A stretch of 64,000 bases of DNA from Apostichopus japonicus (Eukaryota > Echinodermata > Holothuroidea > Aspidochirotida > Stichopodidae). The first letter of the stretch is position 1. Each line of letters opens with the position of its first letter. Positions 47,490 to 59,840 of this stretch are shown here, piece after piece. The notes under the pieces are model-generated. The model saw nothing but the letters and a program-made list of their open reading frames with translations. It made no database searches and was not told the origin of the DNA. Where the stretch lies: NCBI RefSeq assembly GCF_037975245.1, contig NC_092582.1, positions 15,517,077 to 15,581,076 of the forward strand, read 5' to 3'. The translations under genes and the position numbers were made by a program.

Positions 47490-50400
47490 AACATGTCAAA
47501 CTTTCTAAGACTTTCCCTGATTTATTCTCTCGCTTCCTGTCTCTATCAATCGGGGAACTCCAATCTCTAAGTGGTGGCGGCAATTTTCCTCCCTCTGTTT
47601 GTGATTTGTGTCAGTACAGAGCAAGTTCAAGGTTTATGATCAGAAGAAGCAACAGATATTCCATTCATTATTAGAAGAATCAATCACCGGCAATTAGGAG
47701 ATTTCATAGCAGGGCCCAAACAGAAACAAACTGAAAAGTTACTGCAAAGCTGAGGCTAGTCTGAAAGGATTGTAGAAGATTAGATCAAATCAAAGCATTA
47801 TTTAAAGAAGTGTATAAACAGAAACAAAATATTCTCAACTTTGCAGGTCTCAATTAATACTTAGTGAGCAATTGAATATGTAAATTAAATTTTACATGAC
47901 ACAAGTGAGTGATGATAATATACAAAAAAAACACACAGTTGAAACTAAGATTCATGCTCAATTTCCAATTCTCTATCCTCTTTTAAGCAAGGTAGTTTGT
48001 AAACACCATCAAATGCACTTCAACAGAAGCTGATACCTTGCTAGTTTGTTGACACTAAATAATTCAAGCTTTCTCACTTTACACATTCACTTAGTTTATG
48101 TTAACACAAGCAACTTTGTTGTTGTTGTTGTTGAAAGGCAGTTTGGTTTGTTATCAGTTTTCTTTCTCTCTTTTGCTTCCTTTAACTGCATGCCAGATGC
48201 TTAAAGCTGTCTTTAAAAGATTAAAATGATGTTTGCTTCTCATGCCAAACTTGAACCATCTACCTTCACTCTCATTACTGAGAGGTATGTAGTCTATTTT
48301 GCATATATGAATAACTATTTTGATTAACTATAATAACTATTATGAATAACTACTTTGCATAAGAGAATAAACTAAAGGCTAAAGGTGACTATTATCTTTA
48401 TAAACTGCATCTTGTTTGAGTAATAAGACTTCATACACTTTTTACAGAACATCGCCCGCGTCACGTGACCGTAACTATAAACGAGAAAAGGCAAACAACG
48501 TTTGACGAGTCTCATAAACCGACTAATTTCATATCGAAATATTCGTCAATAATAAATAATTTGTGCATTTACAAACCTGTAGTTTACAGATGCTGCTGCT
48601 TTTATTGACTAATTTGTGTTTTTAGAAATCGTTGGTAATCTTTTGCAAAAAGAAACTGAAGAAACACCAGATGGGAAAATATTACAAAGTGTCGCAAAGG
48701 TAGCATCATCTTGTCAAGGCCGGGAGTCAAACTGCTCGAAGCAAGGAAAAAATTCCCCTAACTTCGCGCATGTGTTCAAGTTGACTGAATACTTCCGCTA
48801 AATGGTTGAATTAATCTGCAAAAGTGTTTCAGAATGCAGTATTGATGTTTTCTTGTTTCAGCAATTTTGGACGTTTCTATTCAGGCTTTTTAGATTAAAA
48901 TTGCAATTGAAAAAGAGGTTATAATATGACCCACTAGCACAGCAACAATACTGTCTATCAGTGCAGCTACATATGTATAACACAATACATACAAATTTAA
49001 GGAAAACACGCGAAGTTTAACGTAAACCAACATCAAGGTTTATTTGAACTCTGGCAGATCTGACTGGTTTGCTATTGATGTTGTATTCCAATCACATTCT
49101 GTCATACTATGTAGTCTAAGTAGACAGATTGGAAACAAATAATAGCCAAAACAATCAATAAATAGTTTTGCTATAATCTCGATGAAAGAAGTAACCATGA
49201 AGAAATAATAGTTTCTAGACTGAAGCGTGTGGTCCAGGGATACATTCGTCAGGGAAAGAGGGGGGGGGGCTAGATCAATTTGAAGACAGACTAGCTTTTA
49301 TGGGAACAACTGCAGTGACTGGTCAAGCAACGTTGCAAAATAAAGACCAACGAAGACAGCAAATTTTTTTCATAATTACAACTTTGCACTATTACTGGCC
49401 AGGAGTACGAAGGGGTGGGGTTTGGGGAAATCTGCATTTTCAGAAGTAAAATACATGTTAGAAAGAGGAATTATTCCAAATTCTATAAGAGTGTTACTCC
49501 AGTACTAATAATTAGGGTTCCAGGAACTACAGCCATGGGAAGTTTCAGCCTTTTAAAGTAATTCTAATTCGATCATGGCGAGTTTAAAGCACAAAAATGC
49601 ATGTGAGAGAGAGGTGTTTAATTTTTCTAGAATGTATTTCTAAGGGCTGGTGCGAGTCCAAGGGGAAGGATTGTAAACTGCCTTGTAAATTTCACTCCTC
49701 CCCCCCCCATTCTTAAACCCCCTAGGTATTACCTTCTTGTGCATCATGTCTCTCATTTGAAATACATTTAATTGTTCCTAGTATGATGTTTAGGTACTTC
49801 GCTATGGTATTTACAAGGTTTTCAGATTTTGATATTTGACTGACCTCATGTGACCTTTGGGAATAACAAAAACAATAGTTCTGGTCAGGCTTACCACAGT
49901 AGTTACCATTTCTATCCAGCTCATATCAAGTTCATGCAGCACCAGGTAAATATGGTATTTGAGAAGAAAAGAACAAAAATTTGTGTAGTTTGACAGCTTT
50001 TAGTATATTAAAATAATTTCAAATATAGCAATATATTTCAGGATATCAAAATAAATTTTATGTCATTACTGTTATTATGCAATAATATACCAATGAAGCT
50101 TACCTCATTTTCAAAGCACTTGGTAAATTGATCAAAGTAGTTAACAATATATTTATCAATTTAGTTAATAATTTGGTAAATAATAATTTGGTAAATAATA
50201 ATATACCAATGAAGCTTACTTCATTTTCAAAGCACTTGGTAAATTGATCAAAGTAGTTAACAATATATTTATCAATTTAGTTAATAATTTGGTAAATAAT
50301 AATTTGGTAAATAATAATATACCAATGAAGCTTACCTCATTTTCAAAGCACTTGGTAAATTGACCAAAGTAGTTAACAATATATTTATCGATTGATTTTA

Positions 50401-51227
50401 TGAATCAGCAAACACCATGTAATAAATTAAATGTCATTCTTCATTATCAACATCCCTTATAACTAGATTTCTATAACATATAATATGTGACATCCAATAT
50501 TTCTCCCTACTGCATTTGCCCACCCTTTCCAACCCCTTCACCCTTGCAACCCCCATCTTTTCCCCCTTGCAATTCCCCCACCCGTTACCCTTCCAACCCC
50601 TCAACTCACCATTTTCTTGCTCTACTTTACCATGTACATATAATGTGATTACTATTCACGATTATATAAGTTTTCAATTCTTTTCACCACGATGAAAATG
50701 AGCCTGCTAGAGGAAACAATTTTTCCCAGGAATAATTTTTTTTATTAATTGTATGACTTATCACCTGTAAAATAAGGGATCTAATATGTATTAAAGATGT
50801 ATTTAAGATGCAAGAAAGACATCAAGGCATTTTGGTAAAATTTGTATCATCAGTCATAAGGTAATCTTGTTTTTATATCCTGATTCTCTGAGAAAACAAT
50901 GTAATACTTAATTGTAGTTAATTTTGAGTTAAAGAGTTGAGGTATCATTGCATAAAAACTCCAAAATGTGTCCACGTCCAACTCTCCACCCCCCCTCCCT
51001 CCCCCACCAAGTCCCCCTTCCCTATCTTTATAATTCCAAATATGTACATTTAAAATATATCAATTTGCTATAAATTTTGCTCAAGCTCCATGTAGAAGTA
51101 GATTTTTCTGGAATGACAATTGCATGAATGTGAGGTATCTAAAAAAATGGCTAAATTTCATAGCGTGACACCTAATAATGTATCATAAAATCTTGCTCAA
51201 CAAATGTTCAATTCTGAGCGGATTGCA
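47490..51227. other. GCLM-FMO intergenic region, unit 2
   Basis: Counterpart of 21261-25071. It has its own short sequence at about 48700-48985 where unit 1 has the LINE tail, and the 116-bp repeat at about 50081-50380. A 61-codon open frame at 48616-48801 is discussed under findings. No firm gene. Confidence 0.5.
50081..50380 (+). repeat. 116-bp tandem repeat, three units (unit 1 has one)
   Basis: Units start AATAATATACCAATGAAGCTTAC at 50081, 50197 and 50313, a constant 116-bp period. Unit 1 has a single copy near 24230. Confidence 0.9.
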
Positions 51228-53409
51228 TCAAAACTGCAGAAGCACATATTCCCCACAAACCAGGGCCAGGAGCATGACAATGACCCATCTGTATCTCCTT
51301 CCGGCCCTTGGGATAGACGTACCCCTCGTGGCCGAGAACATGTTATCCATGCCATCGATGATAGCCTGTCGTGCACCAGACCAGGCATGCTTTCCTCTCA
51401 GTCTAGTCACGTATGGGTAGAAAGGCTTGAAGAACAGGCATCTGGCCAATCGGAAGTCTCCAATAAGTATGTAACGCCAAATACTGGGATAACAACCAAT
51501 CATCTGAGAGAGTTGGCAAATGTAAGGTACAGGTGCCACCTTTGACAAATTACAAAAGAGAGAAATCCAAACATGTAAGACAGACAGATAAAATAATAGC
51601 AGAGTGCCATGATGGTCGTCATAGCCTATTTTACAGTGCAGCTGAGAAAATGCAGGGAAATACGATGTAACATTAGTTTAGTAGGGTTCTCACACAAGAT
51701 CACTTGTGATTGTCTGCTCCTCACCCCCCCCCCCTCCCCCCCAATATTTTGACATGAGAATCCATGCGCAACAAACCTTCACACAGCCACTTTGAGTTTC
51801 CAGGTTGTTAATCAAAAATGTTAAAGGGCCTGCATACTGTACAAACAAATTGCTATATCACAGCTTTGCATTAGCATAGTAGAGTGGTCACTTTGCATGT
51901 GTGGCAATTTACTATGCATGCCAGATAAAACACGTCCTGGAATTTCCCTCAGTATGATACATATTATGAAAAGGACCTGACATTTCAGTGGTTAAATAGG
52001 AAAGAGTGTTTATCTCACCAGATATTTCAACTTGCCATGTGCTTCTATGAGAGCTGCTTTGGTTTTGTCTATCTGCTTTGCCATTATGGACTTGCACGGT
52101 AGACGGACGTCACCCTTGAAGACCGCGACCGCACACCTAGCCTGCATTTCAAAGACATGTCCGGCTGCTCCAAGTTGGTAAGTCATGCCAACGACAGCCA
52201 AAGTCGGTCGCTCGGGAGTGGTAGCAAAGATGTGCAAATACAGATTCCTCTCATGAGGGTCATCTGATAATAAAAGGAAAGTATTTGACATTCTGAAGAA
52301 GCAGCTTTGGTTATCCTCAGAATTTTAAAACGGATATTCTGGTAGCTGAAACTGATTGCTTAAGAAAATTTGCTCGACATTTGCTGCATCTCTTTCGGCC
52401 AAACCCAAGCACTGTGTATTACCAAGTGACCAATTTCCTAATGCTTATACCTCTCTAAACTGTCCTCCCATAACATGATTCAAAGCACTTGTATTGACAG
52501 TACAGTTCCTAACCTTTATCTGATAGAAACATGATATTCATACTGCTCGTACTGACAATACAAGTGCTATGAAGCGGGTCATGACAGAACAGTATAGAAC
52601 AAATTATCCCAACTCGGTGCACGAAGATGAATGTTTTTCAAATCAATTTGATGTTTGGTAAATACATCTGGCAACAACATAGTGAATGATGTCACCAAGG
52701 CAATGGAGTTGTAAATATATTTGTTTTCCTATTATGTTATACATATTTAAGTCATTAATCCACCGAGGAAAGCAATATTTTTACATCCCAAAGATAGCAT
52801 TATTGATGAAATTCTCAATGTATGCAGACACCATTGAACATGTCACAGGGTTCCCTCTTTTGTGATTTTCATATATACCAGGCTCCTCCATATTTTCCCA
52901 GGGCCCTAAAATTCACTCTGAAGCCTGGGGCTGTAGCACTCTTGACCAAAGCCCCCTTATCAGCCTGATTGCAATCATGCAAACACTGGCATTTATATAA
53001 CTATTGTATTTGCCCATATACCTTTTCAAAATGGGTAACATACTTTGTAATTTTTACTGTAAACAGGGAAATTCATGCTTTGTGATTTAATAACAATTAG
53101 ATTCCATCCCAAATATAGATGTTATTTGTTTTTTTTTGCTGTGTTTCCTACCCAATATGTAAGTTGTAAGTCCATATTATGACCAAACACTACGAGTAAA
53201 AGGATTCTGAAAACTGTCAGCACATCTTGATTTACATTAATAGAATTTAGCTTTCAAAACCAGTAAAATCTCTGTTCTCCTTTCCATCATTATAATTAAA
53301 ATATTCATTCGAGCTGAATTTAGATCCAACACAACAACTCTGGACATTAATGTGATATGCTGCACTGACAATTTAACATTTTTTAGTCAATTGTTTATTT
53401 GGTTAGGTG

Positions 53410-53453
<44 letters not shown>

Positions 53454-56400
53454 TGGGTTTCCCAGATTAGAAATTTTTTAAGATGAAATGAAGGTTACCC
53501 ATGTTGCTCTGACCTATTCACTACTGCTGACAAAAAGACACAAAATGTAACAAACCTGCCATTTCATTGGAACTTAAAACAGGAACTTACTGATGTAGAA
53601 TGTTGACCAGCAGAACTGAGCAGGAACTATGGAATTGTCAGATATCAAATTATCAAACTACCTTTTTTTCCCTCAGTTCTCCTCGTTATTCGACTAGACT
53701 ACTAACCTCTTAGAATTTTTTCATCTAAAACCGGATATTTGGTATGATAGCCTGTGGCTAGTATAACGGTATCGATTTTTTCCTGAGTTCCATCGGAAAA
53801 AATTACACCCTCCTCGGTAAATCTTTCCACAGAGGGTTTCGGACTAATCATCCCGTATACGATACGTGGAACGATCTCGTCGTTGACCATGAATGCCATA
53901 CCGACGGCATCGGGGTCCTTCGGTGCTAAACCGACATCCCTGAGGTCGTACGTGCTCGACAGGATACGACCCACCACGAAGTTCATGACGAAACCGGGCA
54001 TATAGCTTCCCAGGACTGTGTTGGTCATGGCATCGAGAGGAATACCACCGTTAACCAAACGGGGCAGAGGATGGGTGCCGTTTTTGGTACTCAGAAATAC
54101 CTAAGTGACCAGAAAAGAATACAGATGTCAATTCCAAATTTCTTCATTTCATTATTCTAAAGGGAATGGGAGGTAGAATCTGGAAGAGACAGTTGAAGGA
54201 GCCAGATTCTCTCGAACCTATTCAAAACTTTGCCATTTTGCAGTGTTGTTGAGTGGAGCCGTTCATGGAGTTTAAGTATTTCTGGTTTGTGAATTTTGGA
54301 GTTTGACCGGGGTTTGGTTCTGCGTTTGTTCTTAAATGGTTTTGAAACAACTTCTTTCATCAAAGCTGTCATCAGTTTTTGAGAAAGTGGTGAGATGCAG
54401 AGGTTCACTATCATCTGCCAGATGGAGGATAGTTTGAGAAGCTGAAAATTGTGGATATGAAATTATCAAGTTTGGAGACTTACGTGGGACGCGAAATTGC
54501 AGCAATCCACCGAAATATCACCGGCTGAGTAAGCTGCCCCTGAGAGGAGAAGAAGAAGAACGAAAACCAATGATGCTGAAATAAATTAACGTATGTACAT
54601 TAAATCTGCTGGTGTTAATTTGTAACTTACTAGCTGTTTTTCCATTTTTAAGCATATGTAGTGGTAGATCTTGGCATTAATTTTCAAGCAGAAGTGTGAA
54701 ACCTTAAGGAAATGCTCTTACTTTTCCAACATAAACATGATAATAACAAGTAATAAATATTTCTTGTCTTTAATAAACTTATTATCTGTGTTCATGCTAT
54801 TACTGTATAGGGCAAATTTTTAATGGTAGTCATGAGATGAAAAAATTTCTGTTTCAGCTACAGAAAATGCATTAATACAGATAAAGGCAGTGACATTTGA
54901 AGCAATGAGGCTTAGCAATCAGGAGGTTTGGGGTTCGATTCCCGGCCGATTCATAGTAAAGTGGGTTTTTCATCCAAGAGCAATCTACAGTTTTTCCATC
55001 TGAAATGACTTTCTAAAATGAATGTTTCCAACTTTGAGTTAAAATGTTGAAATGCAAGCCACCCGACGTGTCAGTTATAATCCATAAGCCCTTGGAGGTT
55101 TCTCCCGCATTGGTGGTTGCTTTTAAGCATTGTAAAAATAACTGCTGAATATTGTTATTATTATTGTTTACATTGCAACATATGTTACCTTGTTATCGTT
55201 ACCTATGACAAGAACTTTCTCATCCTTGTAGTCAGATCCTTCTCGAAAGTGACAGCTATGCAGGATTTTACCTCTGAATTTATCCTGGTCAGGGAATGTA
55301 GCCTCAACTGCCTCTGTTGTATTACCAATACAGATCAAGACAGCATCGAATAGCTCTTCTGTTTCAACAGTGTTAGCTTGATCCAGTTTCTGGGATCGAA
55401 CTCTCCATTTCTGTACTTTGATTTCATCAGCAGTATATATTGGAGAAACTTCCAGCACCTTTGTATTCAACCTGATGTAATCGTGAAGACCAAATTGGTT
55501 TGCATAGCTTTCGAGATATTCAAATTGCTGCGACGGTCGGATGTATGGTGGATACGATTTGGGGTAAGGGTAATCACTGAAACAGCTCATCTCTTTGCTG
55601 GAGTTGAATATTAAAGATGGATATACGGCTCCTTCTTTGTCAATATTTTGTTTGTGAGGAGCCCATATTCCACCTAAAAGAAAAGAACAAAACCATTAAT
55701 ACTTAAAATAAAGGCATGTCAAGCCCTTGTTTGTTTAACATGAGCAAGGTTTGAAAATGCAAATTATGACAGTGAAGCCCCCTTGTTTTGTCCATACAGA
55801 TTGAACTGTTTCAAGTTTGTTTTATACTAACTTCCTAGATGGACCCCTCCATTAAGAGTCTATGGATTTTCACCTCATTTTTGTGAATAAAATTATATTC
55901 ACTTAGCTATATAAGTAAAAAAGCTGTTATTTATAAATACAATTATGGAAGTATTAACCTCAAAGACCCTTTAGGCATGTTTTGTCCAACTTGTCCAAAA
56001 ATACAAAAAAAAACAAGCTTGGTCGCTCTTCAGGCGCGTAGCCAAGGGGGGGGGTGGGCGAAGGGGGAAGCTGCCCCCCCTTGAGCATTTTTTTTTTTTT
56101 AATGTTTTTACGTTATCACTAGTATTTTCAAAAGAGAAAATGATAAGATGCAACTTACAAGGCCTGGGAAGTGCCATTTCCAGCGATCTGGGAGGCATTT
56201 TCAGCCAAAATTTTTGTGTATGCTTCGCGCCAACCATGGTGGCGCTACGCTTAGATAGTGTGTAATGTCGAATCTACAGTTTCGCCCCTCCCTTGGCAAA
56301 TTCCTGGCTACGCGCCTGTCGCTCTTGCTGGGTCACGACCCTCTCCGAAAAAAAAGGGAGATGGTAATTGCAGGATCAGACCCTGAGTGAGTACGGAATG

Positions 56401-57037
56401 TGTTTCACACTACTACGTTGATCGCTCTTGTGGTATATCAGATCCCCATTGCATTCTCAACTGTGAACAATCAGATCCCCATTGCATTCTCAAGTGTGAA
56501 CAATCAGATCCCCATTGCATTCTCAAGTGTGAACAATCAGATCCCCATTGCATTCTCAAGTGTGAACAATCAGATCCCCATTGCATTCTCAAGTGTGAAC
56601 AATCAGATCCCCATTGCATTCTTAAGTGTGAACAATCAGATCCCCATTGCATTCTCAAGTGTGAACAATCAGATCCCCATTGCATTCTCAAGTGTGAACA
56701 ATCAGATCCCCATTTCATTCTCAGGTGTGAACAAGGCTTTAGTCTTAATTTTACTTTACACGATATTTTTTGAGGGCGTAACGATGGATGTTGGATGCTG
56801 CACAAGTCTTATCACACTGTACTCCCAAATTTCTGATTACAAGTGTGGTTATAGGACTGATGAACTGTACTAGGAGATATTACTTAATGGAGACTTACCT
56901 ACGAAGCCAGTCCTTTCAAAACAGACTGGTTGGAGGTCTTCCTCTAAACATGCCTTAATTGATGTCAAACCGGATAGCCCTGCACCGACAATTGCAATTC
57001 TCTTCACGGATCCACTCTCGCAGCAAAATGGCTCCAT
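51228..57037 (-). CDS. Flavin-containing monooxygenase, complete, copy 2
   Basis: Exons in transcript order (minus): 57037-56899, 55673-55203, 54539-54484, 54100-53707, 52263-52019, 51539-51228. Exon lengths 1-5 equal those of copy 1 exactly (139, 471, 56, 394, 245). The last exon stops 15 codons earlier, giving 538 residues. FAD motif, FMO signature and LATGY are kept. In the NADPH motif the conserved Asn207 is Tyr (AAC to TAC), so [10 protein letters not shown] reads [10 protein letters not shown]. Exon 2's acceptor is TAG instead of CAG, still functional in principle. Relative to copy 1 there are many amino-acid changes, clustered in exon 4 (residues about 247-305) and exon 2. The gene is otherwise intact; cofactor use may be altered. 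Confidence 0.9.
53411..53450. repeat. Poly-A run
   Basis: About 40 A residues in FMO copy 2 intron 4; unit 1 has an A9-G9 run at the same place. A likely site of sequencing error. Confidence 0.9.
54870..55165 (+). mobile_element. SINE-1 in FMO intron 2, unit 2
   Basis: Positional counterpart of the SINE at 28875. Box B GGTTCGATTCC is kept (about 54932-54942), while box A is decayed. Confidence 0.7.
56031..56318. mobile_element. hAT-like MITE, 288 bp, in FMO intron 1 of copy 2 only
   Basis: Inverted ends CAGGCGCGTAGCCA and TGGCTACGCGCCTG. An exact 8-bp duplication TCGCTCTT flanks it (56023-56030, 56319-56326). Unit 1 shows the empty site (about 30025) with one copy of this octamer (TCGCTTTT). 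The core is shared with the elements at 14619, 33568 and about 59080. Confidence 0.92.
56439..56735 (+). repeat. 33-bp minisatellite, 9 units
   Basis: CAGATCCCCAT recurs at 56439, 56472, 56505, 56538, 56571, 56604, 56637, 56670 and 56703. The period of 33 leaves open frames on both strands that are artefacts. Unit 1 has two units. Confidence 0.96.
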
Positions 57038-57926
57038 CTATGGATCATGAGTATAGAGCTTGAGGTTAAAAGATAAATTTAAGTTGATTGTAATACTGGA
57101 CCTGCATCTAATGAATTTTTACTACAAAAATGCGTTCTTACTTTGTTGGAAATTTTGATAGGTTTTTCAGCTAAATATGGGCATGGTTTGAATCATCCAT
57201 CAATCATACAACCAATTAATCTCAAGCAATACCTAACTACTTGGTTACAAAAAGAAAATGGAGAAAAGACGTTTACATTCACAGACATTCCAACTCACAC
57301 GCATTTGGCGTGTGACACACGCATTTCCAGCCCTTCACACGCTATGTGCACTTTGTCACACGCAATCCACAAACAATCTCTGAAAAACCTTCCTGAAAGA
57401 TGCTAAAAAGGCTACATACCTCTACAACACAAAGCAACTTTGAGTACTTACACTTACAAGAGTAGTGCATTTGCCATGGTGGTGGTGGAAAACGCCAGGT
57501 GGGAGGGGTGTTGGTACCAGAGATTGAGAAGTGCGCTTCAATTTCCGATATAAATGTTCAATTATGTTAGCAAGTGATTACTTTCATCGATTCACAAAAA
57601 GTCTTTGTTGAGAATTTTCATGCTTGTTGAGTTCAAAAATATATATGATGAAATTCTCAATATAAACTTACTCAGAGAAACTGAAAAAGAAAGCACCATT
57701 TTGCATCTAGGCAGTCAAAATACGAAAATTTTTCCAAAGGGGAGGGGGACAACCCTTCCCCACTGCCGCTGATCACACGCATAAATTTTCCTCACTGTTG
57801 GAAAGTCTGCATTCATAATAATAATTATAAAAATAATAATAGAGATATGTATGTGCCAACCGCAACAACCTTTCTTAGTCCTCTTGAGCCATATGACAGA
57901 AGACAAGTCTGTTTACACGTACTGTA

Positions 57927-58140
57927 TTTTAAATCCTCCAGCAAGCAGGAACTAGCGAAGAAGCCTCATTGGCTTATCAAAGCCGCAAGCTGACCAAAGT
58001 CAGTCTCTTAGATTCATATTTAACATCCATGATTATGAATTGTCAATAACTCTGTAACTAGACATCTTACATTAATCTTGGAGTAACTCGAACTCGGGAC
58101 CTTATGATTGAAAGGCACCGGCATAAACCACTGAGCTCAC
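57927..58140 (-). mobile_element. SINE-2, second copy
   Basis: Same body as 7828-8053, including the phrase GAAGCCTCATTGGCTTATC. It abuts SINE-1 head to tail and is absent from unit 1. Confidence 0.75.
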
Positions 58141-58322
58141 ACTGTTTCTTTTCAGATGGGAAAACTGTAGATTGCTCTTGGATGAAAACCCTCCTTACTA
58201 TGACACGGCCGGGAATAGAACCCGTTATCTCCAGATTGCTTAGCCTCATTGCTTCAAATGCCTCCGCCTTTACCCACTCTGCCACAGCACTGGCTATCAA
58301 ACTATCACTTATTTCACCTACT
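58141..58322 (-). mobile_element. SINE-1 fragment
   Basis: Matches the tRNA-like half of the SINE at 31297-31617, with the same right-hand junction. The 3' half has been replaced by SINE-2. Confidence 0.7.
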
Positions 58323-58544
58323 GTACAATGGAGTAAATAAGCACCAGAAAAATGCTTATTGAAGCCATGATCGAGAATATAATCAAGGGCGCCATCCTTG
58401 TTGATCCGACGATCGGGTGAATTTCTCCCACCATTTTCTATGGATGGAGCTTATCGAAGCTAGTTATTACAATACTATTCCTTAGCAAGAGGGTGTAGCT
58501 AAACCGGTCCCAAAGTTCTAGATACGTATGGACAAACTAGGCCT

Positions 58545-59840
58545 AAGTAAGTAAGTACGTAAAATTTATTGATATCAATCATAAAATGAAGATATAATAA
58601 AATGATTTCCACAGCTTAAAAATATGCAATATATATACAAAAATATGATAAAAAAAATATCATCTAGTTATATGACAGTTCAAAAGCTTTATACTCCTCG
58701 GTAAAAAGAATGTCTAAAGTGTTCAGTACGCATACGAGGTAGGGTATACAACCTACGTGGAGTGGTGTAATACTTATGGAGAGGATGGTCAGGATCAGTC
58801 AAAATCCCTCTTACATAATGAAGTACAATTTCTTCAATGTACTGATCATCTATAGAATACTACTTTCTGAAATGTCTGTTAATCAGATTGAGTTGAGTCT
58901 TGAAACAGGAAGAGAGCCACACAGGAGCACAATAGACCATGAGTGAAAGCACTATGGAACGGAAGAGCCAAAGCTGTTTCTCATGTTCTAGACCAAATCA
59001 AGGGCGGCAGAACCGGGGGGCACAGGGGGCACTTTTCCTCAGGTTAAAAATGTGCCCTTTTTCTACTTAAAAATTGAGGTGTCTCAAGTTAGCAAGACGC
59101 CAGGGAACCAGGATGAACACTCGGGAAGGGCCGTTTCCGGCCATCTGAGGGGTTTGTAAAACCAAAAATTTTCTTGTACGCTCTGCGCCAACCGATGGTG
59201 GCGCTCTGCTCAGATAGTCGTGCATACAACTTTGCAAATCCTGGCTACGCCCCTGACTTTTAATGAATTTTTGTGAGTCAAACTCAAAGCTATTTCGAAT
59301 GGAAAAAATTTGTTAAGATATTAACAAGAAATAAACTCTAATTGGGAAGATTCCTACATTAGCAACTAGCATGATTTCACCTCATTTTGTCTCCAAAGAA
59401 CACTTGTTCCTTGTTTCCCAATTTGCACATTGGATATTGCAGTGCTAGTATGCATTTTTCTTTGAGGGGGGGGGGGTTGATGGAGTGATGTGTATACGCA
59501 AATAAGATAATACAATAAGAGTTAAAAGGGTACTAAATATCAGGCTGCATCAGTCCAATCGAATTTCTGCAAAGTGCCCTTTGATGTCGGTGCCCCCACC
59601 AGATTAAAAGTGCTTCCGCCGCCCTTGGACCAAATCCTCCCAACCTATAAATACAATATAGCCGCTGCTTTACTTTCGCAAGTGTTGAGCCTATATGAGA
59701 GTGCCAAGTGAGAGTATGATTAAATATGAGTCCTAAATATTTAAAATCTGACACAACCTCACTATCATTATTTATAACTGGATCATGCATCTGAACTGAA
59801 CGGATATCAACAATTAATTCTAATTCAATTAATACTAGAA
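58545..59840 (-). mobile_element. 5'-truncated LINE with ORF2 reverse-transcriptase C-terminus
   Basis: Minus-strand translation of about 59636-59790 gives FKYLGLIFNHTLTW...YRLGGFG. After the inserted MITE it resumes with QLWLFRSIVLSLMVYCAPVW and LINRHFRK, the typical end of a non-LTR RT protein. The 3' end is an AAGT simple-repeat tail at plus 58545-58560. Unit 1 has no insert at the matching site (about 31830). Clade not assignable by eye. Confidence 0.8.
58999..59627. mobile_element. MITE inserted in the LINE, 629 bp
   Basis: The left end CAAGGGCGGCAGAA and right end CCGCCGCCCTTG are inverted. An exact 8-bp duplication GACCAAAT (58991-58998, 59628-59635) flanks it, interrupting the LINE ORF at the GFG-L codons. 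It may itself be compound: a second family member with the GGTGGCGCT core occupies about 59080-59250. Confidence 0.88.

Noticed and set aside
56387-56873. Long repetitive open frames on both strands, and a CRISPR-like look
   Set aside because: A 33-bp minisatellite with no unique spacers; the period is a multiple of three, so all frames stay open. It lies inside an FMO intron.
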